Source of the DNA: Eubacteriales bacterium
GTDB taxonomy: Bacteria > Bacillota > Clostridia > Lachnospirales > Lachnospiraceae
Length of the DNA: 41,055 nt
NCBI GenBank assembly: GCA_030524715.1
Contig: JAUNGB010000044.1
Location: 1 to 41,055, forward strand
Direction of reading: 5' to 3'
In this document: positions 23,268 to 31,568 of the stretch, piece after piece
Position numbering within the stretch: position 1 is the stretch's first letter
Layout: each line of letters begins with the position of its first letter
The notes under the pieces: generated by a model
Database searches by the model: none
What the model saw: the letters and a program-made list of their open reading frames with translations, nothing else
What the model was told of the DNA's origin: nothing
Position numbers and translations under genes: made by a program

Positions 23268-24410
23268 ATGAAGAAGATTGCGATTTTAGGCTCTACAGGC
23301 TCCATCGGAACACAGACTCTGGAGGTTGTGCGGGCCAATAAAGATATTCAGGTTTTGGGGATCAGTGCAGGACATAACGTACATAAGCTGGAAGAGCAGG
23401 TACGGGAGTTCCGCCCAAAGCTTGCGGCAGTTTTTGATGAGAAGGCGGCAAGGGATCTGGCTGAGCGTATCCGGGATACGGATACAAAGGTGGTGTCCGG
23501 GATGGAGGGGCTTCTGGAGCTTTCCGGGATGCCTGAGACGGAAATCCTGGTAACCGCTATTGTAGGGATGCTTGGCATCCGTCCCACCATGGAGGCTATC
23601 CGCGCAGGCAAGGATATTGCTCTTGCCAATAAAGAGACTCTGGTAACGGCAGGACATCTGATCATGCCTATGGCAGAGAAATATGGCGTACGTATTTTGC
23701 CTGTGGACAGCGAGCACAGCGCGATTTTTCAGGCACTAAACGGGGAACATAAGGAAGAGATCCATAAGCTTCTGATCACCGCATCCGGAGGGCCTTTCCG
23801 GGGAAGGAAACGGGCGGAACTGGAAAAAGTGACCCTTGCAGATACCTTAAAGCATCCCAACTGGGTTATGGGACAGAAGATAACCGTGGATTCCGCAACT
23901 CTTGTCAATAAGGGCCTTGAGGTTATGGAGGCACGATGGCTTTTTGATATGGATCTTGATTATATTCAGGTGGTGGTGCAGCCTCAGAGCGTGATCCATT
24001 CGATGATCGAATTTAAGGACGGAGGGATCATGGCGCAGCTTGGAACGCCGGATATGCGCCTGCCTATCCAGTATGCCCTTTATTATCCTCACAGAAGGTA
24101 TCTTGACGGCATGCGGCTGGATTTTGCGAAACTTCGCCAGATTACCTTTGAAGAGCCGGATATGGAAACGTTCCTGGGGCTTCCTATGGCCATAGAAGCG
24201 TCAAAGGCGGGAGGCACCATGCCTACGGTCTTTAATGCGGCTAACGAGCTGGCCGTACGTAAATTTTTGCATGAGGAAATCCGTTTTCTGGATATTTATG
24301 AGATTATCGGGCAGTCTATGGGCAGGCATACAAAGAGTGAAAGCCCGGATCTGGATGAGATCCTGGCAGTAGAGCAGGAAACCTATCAATGGATTGAAAG
24401 CAGGTGGTAA
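23268..24410 (+). CDS. dxr: 1-deoxy-D-xylulose-5-phosphate reductoisomerase
   Basis: The 380-residue product has the NADPH-binding start KIAILGSTGSIGTQTLEVV, ALANKETLVTAGHLIM, PVDSEHSAIFQAL (metal-binding Asp/Glu), TASGGPFRGR and KHPNWVMGQKITVDSATLVN. It carries out the second step of the MEP isoprenoid pathway, making 2-C-methyl-D-erythritol 4-phosphate. This feeds the adjacent UppS. GAAGGGATAAAGG precedes ATG 23268. Length is normal. Confidence 0.97.
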   Translation: MKKIAILGSTGSIGTQTLEVVRANKDIQVLGISAGHNVHKLEEQVREFRPKLAAVFDEKAARDLAERIRDTDTKVVSGMEGLLELSGMPETEILVTAIVGMLGIRPTMEAIRAGKDIALANKETLVTAGHLIMPMAEKYGVRILPVDSEHSAIFQALNGEHKEEIHKLLITASGGPFRGRKRAELEKVTLADTLKHPNWVMGQKITVDSATLVNKGLEVMEARWLFDMDLDYIQVVVQPQSVIHSMIEFKDGGIMAQLGTPDMRLPIQYALYYPHRRYLDGMRLDFAKLRQITFEEPDMETFLGLPMAIEASKAGGTMPTVFNAANELAVRKFLHEEIRFLDIYEIIGQSMGRHTKSESPDLDEILAVEQETYQWIESRW

Positions 24411-24411
24411 A

Positions 24412-25698
24412 TTGAAAATTTTAATTGCAGTTCTGATATTCAGTGCGGTTGTATTGATACATGAGCTTGGACATTTCCTGTTGGCCAAGAAGAACGGCAT
24501 TGTGGTGACGGAATTTTCTTTGGGGATGGGACCGAGACTGGTCAGTACTGTAAGGGGAGAAACCAGATATTCTGTGAAGCTGTTCCCCATAGGAGGCTCG
24601 TGCGCCATGCTGGGCGAGGATACCGGCGAGGATCAGGAGCCGGGGACTTTTAACGCGGCTCCTGTCTGGGGAAGGATCTCCGTGGTGGCGGCAGGCCCGG
24701 TATTTAACTTTTTGCTGGCCTTTGTGCTGTCGGTGATTATTGTGGGCTTTGTGGGCTATGACCCGGCGGAGGTCATGCAGGTGGAGGAAGGCTCTGCGGC
24801 AGAGGCGGCGGGCCTCCAAAAAGGTGATATCATCAAAGAATATCAGGGTTATTCCATTGACCTGGGTAAAGACCTGTATGTTTATACCTATCTCAATGAA
24901 CCAACGGAGGATCCCGTTTCTCTTGTTGTGGAGAGAGACGGCCAGGAAATGAAGATTTCATATATTCCGGATGTGGATGTGCGGTATCTTCTGGGCTTGA
25001 ACCGTAAGGATGCTGAGTCCATGGAGGTAGCCTCCCTGATTCCGGGAATGCCTCTGGAGGAAGCCGGCGTGGAACCGGGAGACGTGATCACCTCGATCAA
25101 TGGAGTGGAAACGCCGGACGGAGCGGCATATGACGCCTATATTGAAGAGCATCCGCTGTCAGATGAGCCGGTTACCATTACTTATATGCGCGAAGGCCTG
25201 GAATATGAGGCGACCTTTACCCCGAGAGAATACCGTACGCCGATGCTCGGCTTTTCTTATAATGTAGGCTGCGTAAAGGCTGAGGGATTTGATATCCTGA
25301 AATACGGGGCCATTGAAGTGAAATATATGATCCGCACCACGCTTCTGAGTCTTAAAGAACTGTTTACCGGAGGTCTGGGCGTGGACGATCTGAGCGGCCC
25401 GGTAGGTGTGGTGGATGCCATCGGCGATACCTATGAGCAGAGCAAGAGCGAAGGTACCATGATGGTTTGGATGAATATGCTGAATATGGCGGTGCTTTTG
25501 TCCGCGAACCTGGGTGTAATGAACCTTCTTCCGTTCCCGGCGCTGGATGGGGGACGTCTGGTGTTCCTGATCGTTGAGGCCATCCGGAGAAAGCCGGTGA
25601 ACCGCCAGCTTGAGGGAATGATCCATTTTGCGGGACTGATGCTATTGATGGTTCTTATGGTAGTCGTCATGTACCATGATATTATAAAGATTTTTTAG
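24412..25698 (+). CDS. rseP: RIP metalloprotease RseP (site-2 protease family)
   Basis: The 428-residue membrane protease has the zinc motif HELGH at residues 17-21 in the first membrane helix, NAAPVWGRISVVAAGPVFNF in the second, two PDZ-like regions (~115-190 and ~195-280), and the C-terminal NLLPFPALDGGRLVF (third metal ligand). It cuts membrane-embedded substrates such as anti-sigma factors or signal peptides. I prefer TTG 24412, placed 4 bases after AGGTGG, over an in-frame TTG at 24394 that lies inside dxr. A terminator follows, closing the envelope gene group. Confidence 0.94.
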   Translation: MKILIAVLIFSAVVLIHELGHFLLAKKNGIVVTEFSLGMGPRLVSTVRGETRYSVKLFPIGGSCAMLGEDTGEDQEPGTFNAAPVWGRISVVAAGPVFNFLLAFVLSVIIVGFVGYDPAEVMQVEEGSAAEAAGLQKGDIIKEYQGYSIDLGKDLYVYTYLNEPTEDPVSLVVERDGQEMKISYIPDVDVRYLLGLNRKDAESMEVASLIPGMPLEEAGVEPGDVITSINGVETPDGAAYDAYIEEHPLSDEPVTITYMREGLEYEATFTPREYRTPMLGFSYNVGCVKAEGFDILKYGAIEVKYMIRTTLLSLKELFTGGLGVDDLSGPVGVVDAIGDTYEQSKSEGTMMVWMNMLNMAVLLSANLGVMNLLPFPALDGGRLVFLIVEAIRRKPVNRQLEGMIHFAGLMLLMVLMVVVMYHDIIKIF

Positions 25699-25704
25699 AT
25701 TAGA

Positions 25705-25732
25705 GGGCTGCCTGGAAACAGGCGGCCCTTTT
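25705..25732 (+). terminator. Intrinsic terminator after rseP
   Basis: GGGCTGCCTG (25705-25714) pairs with CAGGCGGCCC (25719-25728) around GAAA with one G-U pair, followed by TTTT. This is a strong intrinsic terminator ending the pyrH-to-rseP cluster. Confidence 0.9.
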
Positions 25733-25832
25733 GAATCAACACTTATTCGCAGTGCAGAAACCTGATGATCGATCAGTTAAATATTAAGCTTATTGAAAAA
25801 GATCCCTGTAAATGAAATTATAAATAAAATAA

Positions 25833-25884
25833 TACATTGACATTATTAATTGAAAAATATATACTAAAAAATGATAAGTATATA
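25833..25884 (+). promoter_or_regulatory. Promoter of the ROK regulator with overlapping inverted repeat
   Basis: TTGACA (25837-25842), 17 bases and TATACT (25860-25865) form the promoter. An inverted repeat TATATACT (25858-25865) and AGTATATA (25877-25884) covers the -10 and the start region. The block TACATTGACATTATTA (25833-25848) is identical to the one at the downstream operon promoter (27352-27367). A leader hairpin GGACTCG-TAAG-CGAGTCC follows near 25925-25942. The 25733-25981 gap holds nothing else I can support. Confidence 0.7.
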
Positions 25885-25981
25885 CAAGTCAGTCCGCAGG
25901 TGGTAAAGGACGATATCAGATGTGGGACTCGTAAGCGAGTCCTGAACTGTGGAATGACACTATTGAAACGAGAGGAAAAGT

Positions 25982-27136
25982 ATGGCTGCGTTAGGTGTAA
26001 ATCGAGATTATTTAAAGAAAAAAAACAGAGGTCTGGTATTGAAACTGATTTCGACGAAAAGATGTTCATCCAGAATTGAACTTTCCAGAGAAACCGGGCT
26101 GACAAAAACGGCTATTTCGGCAATTGTAAATGAATTAATAGAAAAAAAATATCTTGCGGAGGCAGAGCGAGAAGTGACCGGAGATCTGGGAAGAAATCCG
26201 GTTGGGCTTGTGGTGGCTCCTGAGTCTCCAAGGTATGCGGGAATCCTGATCCAGAGAGGATATATAGAGGCTGTTCTATGTGACATGAACCTGAAAATAT
26301 ACAAATATGAACGGGTGGAACAGGACTGGAAAGATAAAGACGGGCTTATGAATTCTATATACAGGTCGCTGGATCATATGCTGGAGAATGAGAACCGGAT
26401 TATTGGAATTGGAGTATCGAGTATCGGCCCCATTGATATTAAAGCTGGAAAAATTGTTGATCCGGGATATTTTGACGGAATACAGGACGTTGAGATAACC
26501 GTACCTTTATCAGAACGTTACAAGCTTCCGATATGCTTTGACCATGATAATCAGAGCGCGGCTCTGGTGGAACAGTTATATGGAAACGGAAAAGACTATC
26601 AGGATCTGCTGATGATCGGCATTGGAAAAGGAGTAGGATGCGGAATCATCATGGGCGGGCAGCGTTATCAGAGCAACAGCGGCTATTCTCCTGAAATCGG
26701 ACATGTATCCATTGATCATCACGGAAAAAAATGCAGATGCGGAAATACCGGCTGTCTTGAAATGTATATTGGTTCTCATTATGTGTCACAAAAGGTTTAC
26801 GAAAAGACAGGCAAAAGGATTGAGTATTCTGAGTTCTGCAAAAAAGAGGATGACCCTGTTATCAGGGAGATTATGGAAGAACTGATAGATAATCTTGCGG
26901 CGGCAGTGATCAGTCTTCTGAATATGTTTCATTTTGAAGCAATATTGCTAGGGATGGACAGCGTATACTGGCCGGATACTTATGTGGAAATGCTGGAAGA
27001 CCAGATCAATGAAAAAAAATTTTCAAATAAAAATGACCGGACAGTTGCCAAAAAAGTGTCCTTTCTGGAAAAAACACAGGTTCTGGGTGCCGTATGTAAC
27101 GCAATTAATTGTACCTTTGAAGGGGAGTTATTGTAG
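25982..27136 (+). CDS. ROK-family transcriptional repressor
   Basis: The 384-residue product has an N-terminal winged helix-turn-helix (SRIELSRETGLTKTAISAIV, ~30-55) and a ROK sugar-kinase-like domain. The zinc motif reads KCRCGNTGCLEMYIG, and the ATP-domain-like stretch is IGIGKGVGCGIIMGG. Proteins of this XylR/NagC type repress sugar operons until a sugar binds. It lies immediately upstream of, and in the same direction as, the rare-sugar operon, with its own promoter and terminator. The shared promoter block at 25833 and 27352 suggests that it controls both itself and the operon. GAGAGGAAAAG precedes ATG 25982. Confidence 0.9.
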   Translation: MAALGVNRDYLKKKNRGLVLKLISTKRCSSRIELSRETGLTKTAISAIVNELIEKKYLAEAEREVTGDLGRNPVGLVVAPESPRYAGILIQRGYIEAVLCDMNLKIYKYERVEQDWKDKDGLMNSIYRSLDHMLENENRIIGIGVSSIGPIDIKAGKIVDPGYFDGIQDVEITVPLSERYKLPICFDHDNQSAALVEQLYGNGKDYQDLLMIGIGKGVGCGIIMGGQRYQSNSGYSPEIGHVSIDHHGKKCRCGNTGCLEMYIGSHYVSQKVYEKTGKRIEYSEFCKKEDDPVIREIMEELIDNLAAAVISLLNMFHFEAILLGMDSVYWPDTYVEMLEDQINEKKFSNKNDRTVAKKVSFLEKTQVLGAVCNAINCTFEGELL

Positions 27137-27161
27137 AAGACTGACGGATATTCGTAGTCTT

Positions 27162-27190
27162 GCAGAAAGCAATTTTCAAACACGCTCCAG
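27162..27190 (+). repeat. Solo MITE end
   Basis: GCAGAAAGCAATTTTCAAAC followed by ACGCTCCAG corresponds to the right end of the MITE at 12455-12620 (GAAAAGCAATTTTCAAACAC and ACTCTAG). No matching left end is visible; the ROK gene ends 25 bases before. It is probably a fragment left by an internal deletion or a decayed insertion. Confidence 0.55.
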
Positions 27191-27252
27191 GCATTTCAGG
27201 ATGTAAAATTAATTAATTCTATATATAATAATGTGAAAGAACTAAAAAAGAA

Positions 27253-27295
27253 GGCTTTATTTGATTAAATAAAATCAAATAAAGCCCTCTTTTGT
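27253..27295 (+). terminator. Intrinsic terminator after ROK gene
   Basis: GGCTTTATTTGATT (27253-27266) and AATCAAATAAAGCC (27273-27286) form a perfect 14-bp stem with a 6-base loop, followed by CTCTTTTG. It separates the regulator from the sugar operon. Confidence 0.88.
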
Positions 27296-27351
27296 TTATT
27301 ATATACAAAAAAGGAACGCTGATTTTGGGAGAATATACGAAAAATAGAAAG

Positions 27352-27415
27352 TACATTGACATTATTATAATGTTGATATATAATCAAACTATCAAATAAG
27401 TAATGTTAAATTACT
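27352..27415 (+). promoter_or_regulatory. Sugar-operon promoter with candidate operator
   Basis: TTGACA (27356-27361), a 17-base spacer and TATAAT (27379-27384) are full consensus. The 16-nt block TACATTGACATTATTA (27352-27367) repeats that of the ROK promoter. Downstream, AGTAAT-GTTAA-ATTACT (27399-27415) is an inverted repeat placed over the early transcribed region, a good repressor site. A strong promoter combined with an operator fits ROK repression and induction by the sugar. Confidence 0.75.
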
Positions 27416-27469
27416 AAATACGAATAGCCAATAGGTAATACTGAAAAACGAACAAATAAGGAGGGAATC

Positions 27470-28420
27470 ATGTTAGACATATACAGCATTGGTGAGATGG
27501 TAATAGATTTTATTCCGGGCAATGAAAAGGATAGTTATATCAAAAAAGCCGGCGGAGCTCCTGCCAATGTAGCGATCGCAATGCAGAAGAATCACCTGAA
27601 TGCAGGAATGTGCTGCAAGGTCGGGGATGATGATTTTGGATACTTTCTGTTGAAAACTCTGAAAGATAACCAGGTTGTTCCCTTATGTAAAGAGTTATGT
27701 ACGCAGGCTGTCACAACTATGGCGTTTGTTACACTTGCAGAAAACGGGGAACGTACTTTTACCTTTGCGCGAAAACCTGGCGCAGATATGTTTCTTTCGG
27801 AGGAAGATGTGGAAGAAGAGGCAATAAAGGATTCTGTGATCATTCATGCAGGCTCATGTTCTCTGTCGGCAGAGCCGGTTGCTTCCGCCACATCAAAAGC
27901 ATTGAGGCTGGGACAGGAGTATGGCAGGATTGTCAGCTTTGATGTGAATTATCGAAATCTGATGTGGAACGACAGTCAGACAGCCTGTACAGAAAAAGTA
28001 CTGGAAAATCTTCCTTTTGTGGATCTGCTGAAGATATCAGAAGAAGAGGTGGGGATGTTCGGAGGAGAGGAAGCGATTCCGGATCTGATGAAGAAATATA
28101 AGATTACTGTTGTTGTTGAAACTCTGGGAAAGAATGGAGCAGACGTATATTTTGGAAATGAGGTGATACATGCAGATGGACGGAAAACCCGTGCGGTGGA
28201 TGCCACAGGTGCAGGGGACGCTTTCTGGGGAGGCTTTCTTTCAAGCCTCAGAATCCAGGGAATTGAAACCGTTTGCCAGCTTACAAAAGAAAAACTGAAA
28301 AAAGCGCTGGATTATGGAAATGCGGCAGGCTTCCTGTGCGTACAGCAGAAAGGCGCTATTGATTCCCTGCCTGGCAGAGAAAAAATTGAGCAGGTTCTTA
28401 AAATGAAGGAGGAAATATGA
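27470..28420 (+). CDS. PfkB-family carbohydrate kinase
   Basis: The 316-residue product is a ribokinase/fructokinase-type enzyme. It has GEMVIDFIPG at the start, the sugar-binding GGAPANVAIAM, and the signature DATGAGDAFWGGFLSSL (catalytic Asp and anion hole). It phosphorylates a ketose or related sugar with ATP in the cytoplasm. It is the first gene of the operon, with AAGGAGGG before ATG 27470, and its stop overlaps the next start. Fructokinase, ribokinase and allulokinase specificities cannot be separated by eye. Confidence 0.92.
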   Translation: MLDIYSIGEMVIDFIPGNEKDSYIKKAGGAPANVAIAMQKNHLNAGMCCKVGDDDFGYFLLKTLKDNQVVPLCKELCTQAVTTMAFVTLAENGERTFTFARKPGADMFLSEEDVEEEAIKDSVIIHAGSCSLSAEPVASATSKALRLGQEYGRIVSFDVNYRNLMWNDSQTACTEKVLENLPFVDLLKISEEEVGMFGGEEAIPDLMKKYKITVVVETLGKNGADVYFGNEVIHADGRKTRAVDATGAGDAFWGGFLSSLRIQGIETVCQLTKEKLKKALDYGNAAGFLCVQQKGAIDSLPGREKIEQVLKMKEEI

Positions 28421-29118
28421 TGAGGACCATATGGAATGAAAAATGTATCATTTCACCGTCACTGATCTGTCTGGATATGTGTAATCTGGAGCAACAGATC
28501 AGGATACTGGAAAAATCAGGAATCAGGATGCTTCATGTGGACATTCTGGACGGTCATTTCAGTCCAAGCATGCCGTTGGGACTTGAAACTGTAAGACAGT
28601 TGAGAAAACTGACAGATCTGCAGTTTGACTGCCACGTAATGACTTCGGAGCAGGATTATTTCGTAGATGAGCTTCTGGACATTGGAGTGGAGCAGATCAT
28701 ATTCCATGCAGAGACACAAAGCCATATCGACGGGATGTTGAACAGGATCCATGCAAAAGGAGTAAAGGCAGGGGTAGCACTGAAGCCTGCAACGCCTTTA
28801 ACTGAGTTAGAGTATGTACTGGAAAAATGCGATACAGTGATGCTGATGCTGATCAATCCCGGCTATGCTTTTGTAAAAGGCGAACAACAGGTGGTTTACG
28901 CGGACAGAAAAATCCGTGAGCTTCGTAAGATGATCGGGGACAAGTCGCTGGAAACAAAAATTGAAGTGGACGGAAGGATATCTCCGGATAACATGAAAGC
29001 CTATGGAAACGGCATAGTTGATATATTTGTTGCCGGAAGCACCTGTTTCAAAAAAGACAATATGGAAAACAGCCTTCGGGAGCTGATGGAACTGAGAAAT
29101 CAGATTATTAGCAGATAA
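28417..29118 (+). CDS. Ribulose-phosphate/allulose-6-phosphate 3-epimerase family protein
   Basis: The 233-residue TIM-barrel protein shows SPSLICLDMCNLEQQI, LHVDILDGHFSPSMPLG (metal His and catalytic Asp), FDCHVM, GVALKPATPL, MLINPGYAF and the C-terminal EVDGRISPDN. In the Rpe/AlsE family it inverts C3 of a ketose phosphate. The LKPATPL and NPGYAF forms are closer to AlsE-like sugar-operon enzymes than to a housekeeping Rpe; this is a judgement from memory. ATG 28417 overlaps the kinase stop, so translation is coupled. Confidence 0.87.
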   Translation: MMRTIWNEKCIISPSLICLDMCNLEQQIRILEKSGIRMLHVDILDGHFSPSMPLGLETVRQLRKLTDLQFDCHVMTSEQDYFVDELLDIGVEQIIFHAETQSHIDGMLNRIHAKGVKAGVALKPATPLTELEYVLEKCDTVMLMLINPGYAFVKGEQQVVYADRKIRELRKMIGDKSLETKIEVDGRISPDNMKAYGNGIVDIFVAGSTCFKKDNMENSLRELMELRNQIISR

Positions 29119-29130
29119 GGAGAACAGATT

Positions 29131-29706
29131 ATGAGTGAATTTAAAACAGAGTATAACAAATCTTCAGAAGAGGTTCTGGCGGAACTGAAAAAAACTCTGA
29201 ACAGTATTGATGATGCGTCACTGCAGCGTCTGGTTCAGGATATCCTTTCGGCAGAACAGGTCTTTTTTGTAGGAGTGGGGAGAGTCATGCTGACGCTGGA
29301 GTGTGTCTGCAAGCGTCTGGCTCATTTGGGAATCAAAGCACATTATGTAGGAGAAATCACAGAGCCGGCAATTACCGAAAAGGACTTACTGATCGTAGGA
29401 TCCGGCTCCGGGGCATCCTTATTTCCTCTGGGAATCGCCAAAAAAGCAAGAAATACAGTAAATTGCAGGATTGTACATATTGGCTCCAATCCAAACAGCG
29501 AGATGAAAAATATCTGCGATTATATGGTGAGGATCCCGGTAAGAACAAAGTTCTATCTGGAAGACGAGATCGATTCCTGTCAGCCTATGACGTCTTTATT
29601 TGAACAAACACTGCTGTTATTAGGAGACATTCTTGCCAAGATGATCATTGAACAGAAGGGGCTGGATATGAAATCCCTCTGGCAGTATCATGCGAACCTG
29701 GAATAA
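29131..29706 (+). CDS. SIS-domain sugar-phosphate isomerase, 6-phospho-3-hexuloisomerase-like
   Basis: The 191-residue protein is a single SIS domain with FFVGVGRVMLTLECVCKRLAHLG, LLIVGSGSGASLF and a C-terminal DEIDSCQPMTSLFEQTLLLL. This matches HxlB (PHI) proteins in length and order. HxlB interconverts D-arabino-3-hexulose 6-phosphate and fructose 6-phosphate. The HxlA synthase partner is not present, so a role in rare-hexose breakdown and not formaldehyde fixation is more likely. TAAGGAGAAC precedes ATG 29131. Confidence 0.83.
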   Translation: MSEFKTEYNKSSEEVLAELKKTLNSIDDASLQRLVQDILSAEQVFFVGVGRVMLTLECVCKRLAHLGIKAHYVGEITEPAITEKDLLIVGSGSGASLFPLGIAKKARNTVNCRIVHIGSNPNSEMKNICDYMVRIPVRTKFYLEDEIDSCQPMTSLFEQTLLLLGDILAKMIIEQKGLDMKSLWQYHANLE

Positions 29707-29788
29707 GGTTAAAAAACAAGAGGGTCATTTCATACAGGTTGAAGCATTTGCCGCTGAGGCCGTGTAAAAGTGGTTGGGGGAACGAACG

Positions 29789-30856
29789 ATGGAAAAAGCA
29801 GAATTATTTAAACGGACAGGCAGTATGCAGCAGGTGGCATATATCAGACCTGTAGAATATCAGGAAGGAAGAAGTGCAGGGCTTCGGGCATGGCAGGTCA
29901 AAAACGGACAGCTTTTTTATCAGGTTATGGCAGGAAAGTGCCTGGACATGGCAGAGCTTTCCTATAAGGGAATCAATATGAGCTTTCTTTCCAAGCCCGG
30001 ACTGCAGGGGCGCAATCATTATGATACTAATGGTGAAGAAGCCCTTCGGAGCATTATGGGAGGATTTTTCTTCACAGCCGGACTGGAAAATATCTGTGCG
30101 CCCTGCAGCAGTGGAGGAAAAGATTATCCCATGCATGGAAGAATCCGTACCACGCCGGGAGAGCATCTGGCAGCATCCTGCAGCTGGGAAAATGATAATT
30201 ATGTTATGAGGGTATCCGGGGAGATGAGAGAAGCGGAACTGTTTGGAGAAAACATGGTTTTGCGAAGAAGCATTGAAACGGTATACGGGGAGAACAAAAT
30301 CGTGGTTGAGGATGAAATCGAAAATGAAGGATTCCGGGAAGAACCATTTATGATTCTCTATCATATCAATCTGGGATATCCGTTTTTGGATGAACATACA
30401 AAACTGTATATACCTGCAGGTCAGGTAAGGGCTCGGGATAAAGCTGCGGAAGGCCATGAAAAGGATTATGACAGAATGGATTCTCCCAAAGAGAATGAAA
30501 CGGAGTATGTTTTTATCCATGAACTGGAGAATCCTTCTACAGAAGGCGGAGAAAATATGATAACAGTGCTGGTTATTAATGAAATGCTGCAGATCGGTCT
30601 GAAGCTGGAATATGACAGAAGAAATCTTCCTTATTTTATGGAATGGAAATCCATAGCGGCCGGGGATTATGTGATCGGACTGGAGCCATCTAATTCCAGT
30701 GTTTATGGCAGGCTGTTTCATGAGAAAGAAAAAACACTGCATAAACTGAAACCGTTTGCAAAGGAAATGATCCGTCTGGAATTTACGGTACTGGATGGAA
30801 CGGCAGAAATTGAAAAAGAAATTAAAAAATATAAAGAACAATATCAGGAGGTATGA
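29789..30856 (+). CDS. Aldose 1-epimerase-like protein, DUF4432 family
   Basis: The 355-residue product has the galactose-mutarotase-like beta-sandwich pattern of DUF4432: KNGQLFYQVMAGKCLDMAEL, FFFTAGLENICAPC, YPMHGRIRTTPGEH (probable active-site His) and MILYHINLGYPFLDE. These proteins accompany sugar isomerases in catabolic operons and probably interconvert anomers or related sugar forms; the exact reaction is not established. ATG 29789 follows GGTTGGGGGA; an in-frame GTG at 29774 is less likely. A long antisense frame here is a shadow. Confidence 0.83.
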   Translation: MEKAELFKRTGSMQQVAYIRPVEYQEGRSAGLRAWQVKNGQLFYQVMAGKCLDMAELSYKGINMSFLSKPGLQGRNHYDTNGEEALRSIMGGFFFTAGLENICAPCSSGGKDYPMHGRIRTTPGEHLAASCSWENDNYVMRVSGEMREAELFGENMVLRRSIETVYGENKIVVEDEIENEGFREEPFMILYHINLGYPFLDEHTKLYIPAGQVRARDKAAEGHEKDYDRMDSPKENETEYVFIHELENPSTEGGENMITVLVINEMLQIGLKLEYDRRNLPYFMEWKSIAAGDYVIGLEPSNSSVYGRLFHEKEKTLHKLKPFAKEMIRLEFTVLDGTAEIEKEIKKYKEQYQEV

Positions 30857-30861
30857 GTACG

Positions 30862-31548
30862 ATGAAACGTTCAGAAATCAATGCTATTATTAAAAGGTTT
30901 GAAAAGTTACTGGAGGAACATTGTTTTGAACTTCCGGATTTTCTGAAATTCACACCGGAAGAGTGGAAGGAAAAGGGGCACGAATACGATGAAATCCGTG
31001 ACAACATGCTTGGCTGGGATGTGACAGATTATGGTATGGGAGATTACGCACATTTAGGGCTGGCCCTGATCACTCTGAGAAACGGAAATGTACATAGAGA
31101 AGAATATACGAAAACCTATGCAGAAAAGATCATGATGTGTGATCCGGGGCAGGTTTCACCTATGCACTTTCACTGGAACAAGATGGAAGATATTATCAAC
31201 CGCGGCGGCGGAGACATTCGGTTTACTTTATATAATGCCACCAGGGATGAACAGCTGGACAAAGAGAACGATGTACTGATCTGTCAGGACGGAAGACGTT
31301 ATATGGCAAAGCCGGGTGAGCCGATTATCCTGAAGCCGGGCCAGAGTCTTTCTTTATATCCGTATTATTATCATGAATTTATTATTCCGGAGGATTCCTC
31401 ATCCGTTCTGATCGGAGAAGTATCCATGTGCAATGATGACAATACAGATAACAGATTCCTGAATCCCCTTGGGCGTTTTCCGGTTATTGAAGAGGATGAG
31501 CCGCCATACAGACTGCTCTGCAATGAATATCCTGCCGCTAAAGACTGA
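30862..31548 (+). CDS. D-lyxose/D-mannose-type sugar isomerase (cupin)
   Basis: The 228-residue cupin shows SPMHFHWNKMEDIINRGGG (metal ligands His, His and Glu in the H-x-H-x5-E arrangement), a later LYPYYYHEFIIPE (fourth ligand His) and GEVSMCNDDNTDNRFLNP. This is the D-lyxose ketol-isomerase family (YdaE-like), which interconverts D-lyxose and D-xylulose, or D-mannose and D-fructose. I chose ATG 30862, 10 bases after AGGAGG, because ATG 30853 would sit only 1 base from it. Substrate in this operon is open. Confidence 0.87.
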   Translation: MKRSEINAIIKRFEKLLEEHCFELPDFLKFTPEEWKEKGHEYDEIRDNMLGWDVTDYGMGDYAHLGLALITLRNGNVHREEYTKTYAEKIMMCDPGQVSPMHFHWNKMEDIINRGGGDIRFTLYNATRDEQLDKENDVLICQDGRRYMAKPGEPIILKPGQSLSLYPYYYHEFIIPEDSSSVLIGEVSMCNDDNTDNRFLNPLGRFPVIEEDEPPYRLLCNEYPAAKD

Positions 31549-31568
31549 TTCAAGATGGGGGTAAAGCA

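Noticed and set aside
29804-30841. 345-codon minus-strand frame
   Set aside because: It is antisense to the well-supported DUF4432 gene, and its product is low-complexity Phe/Ile/His-rich without motifs.
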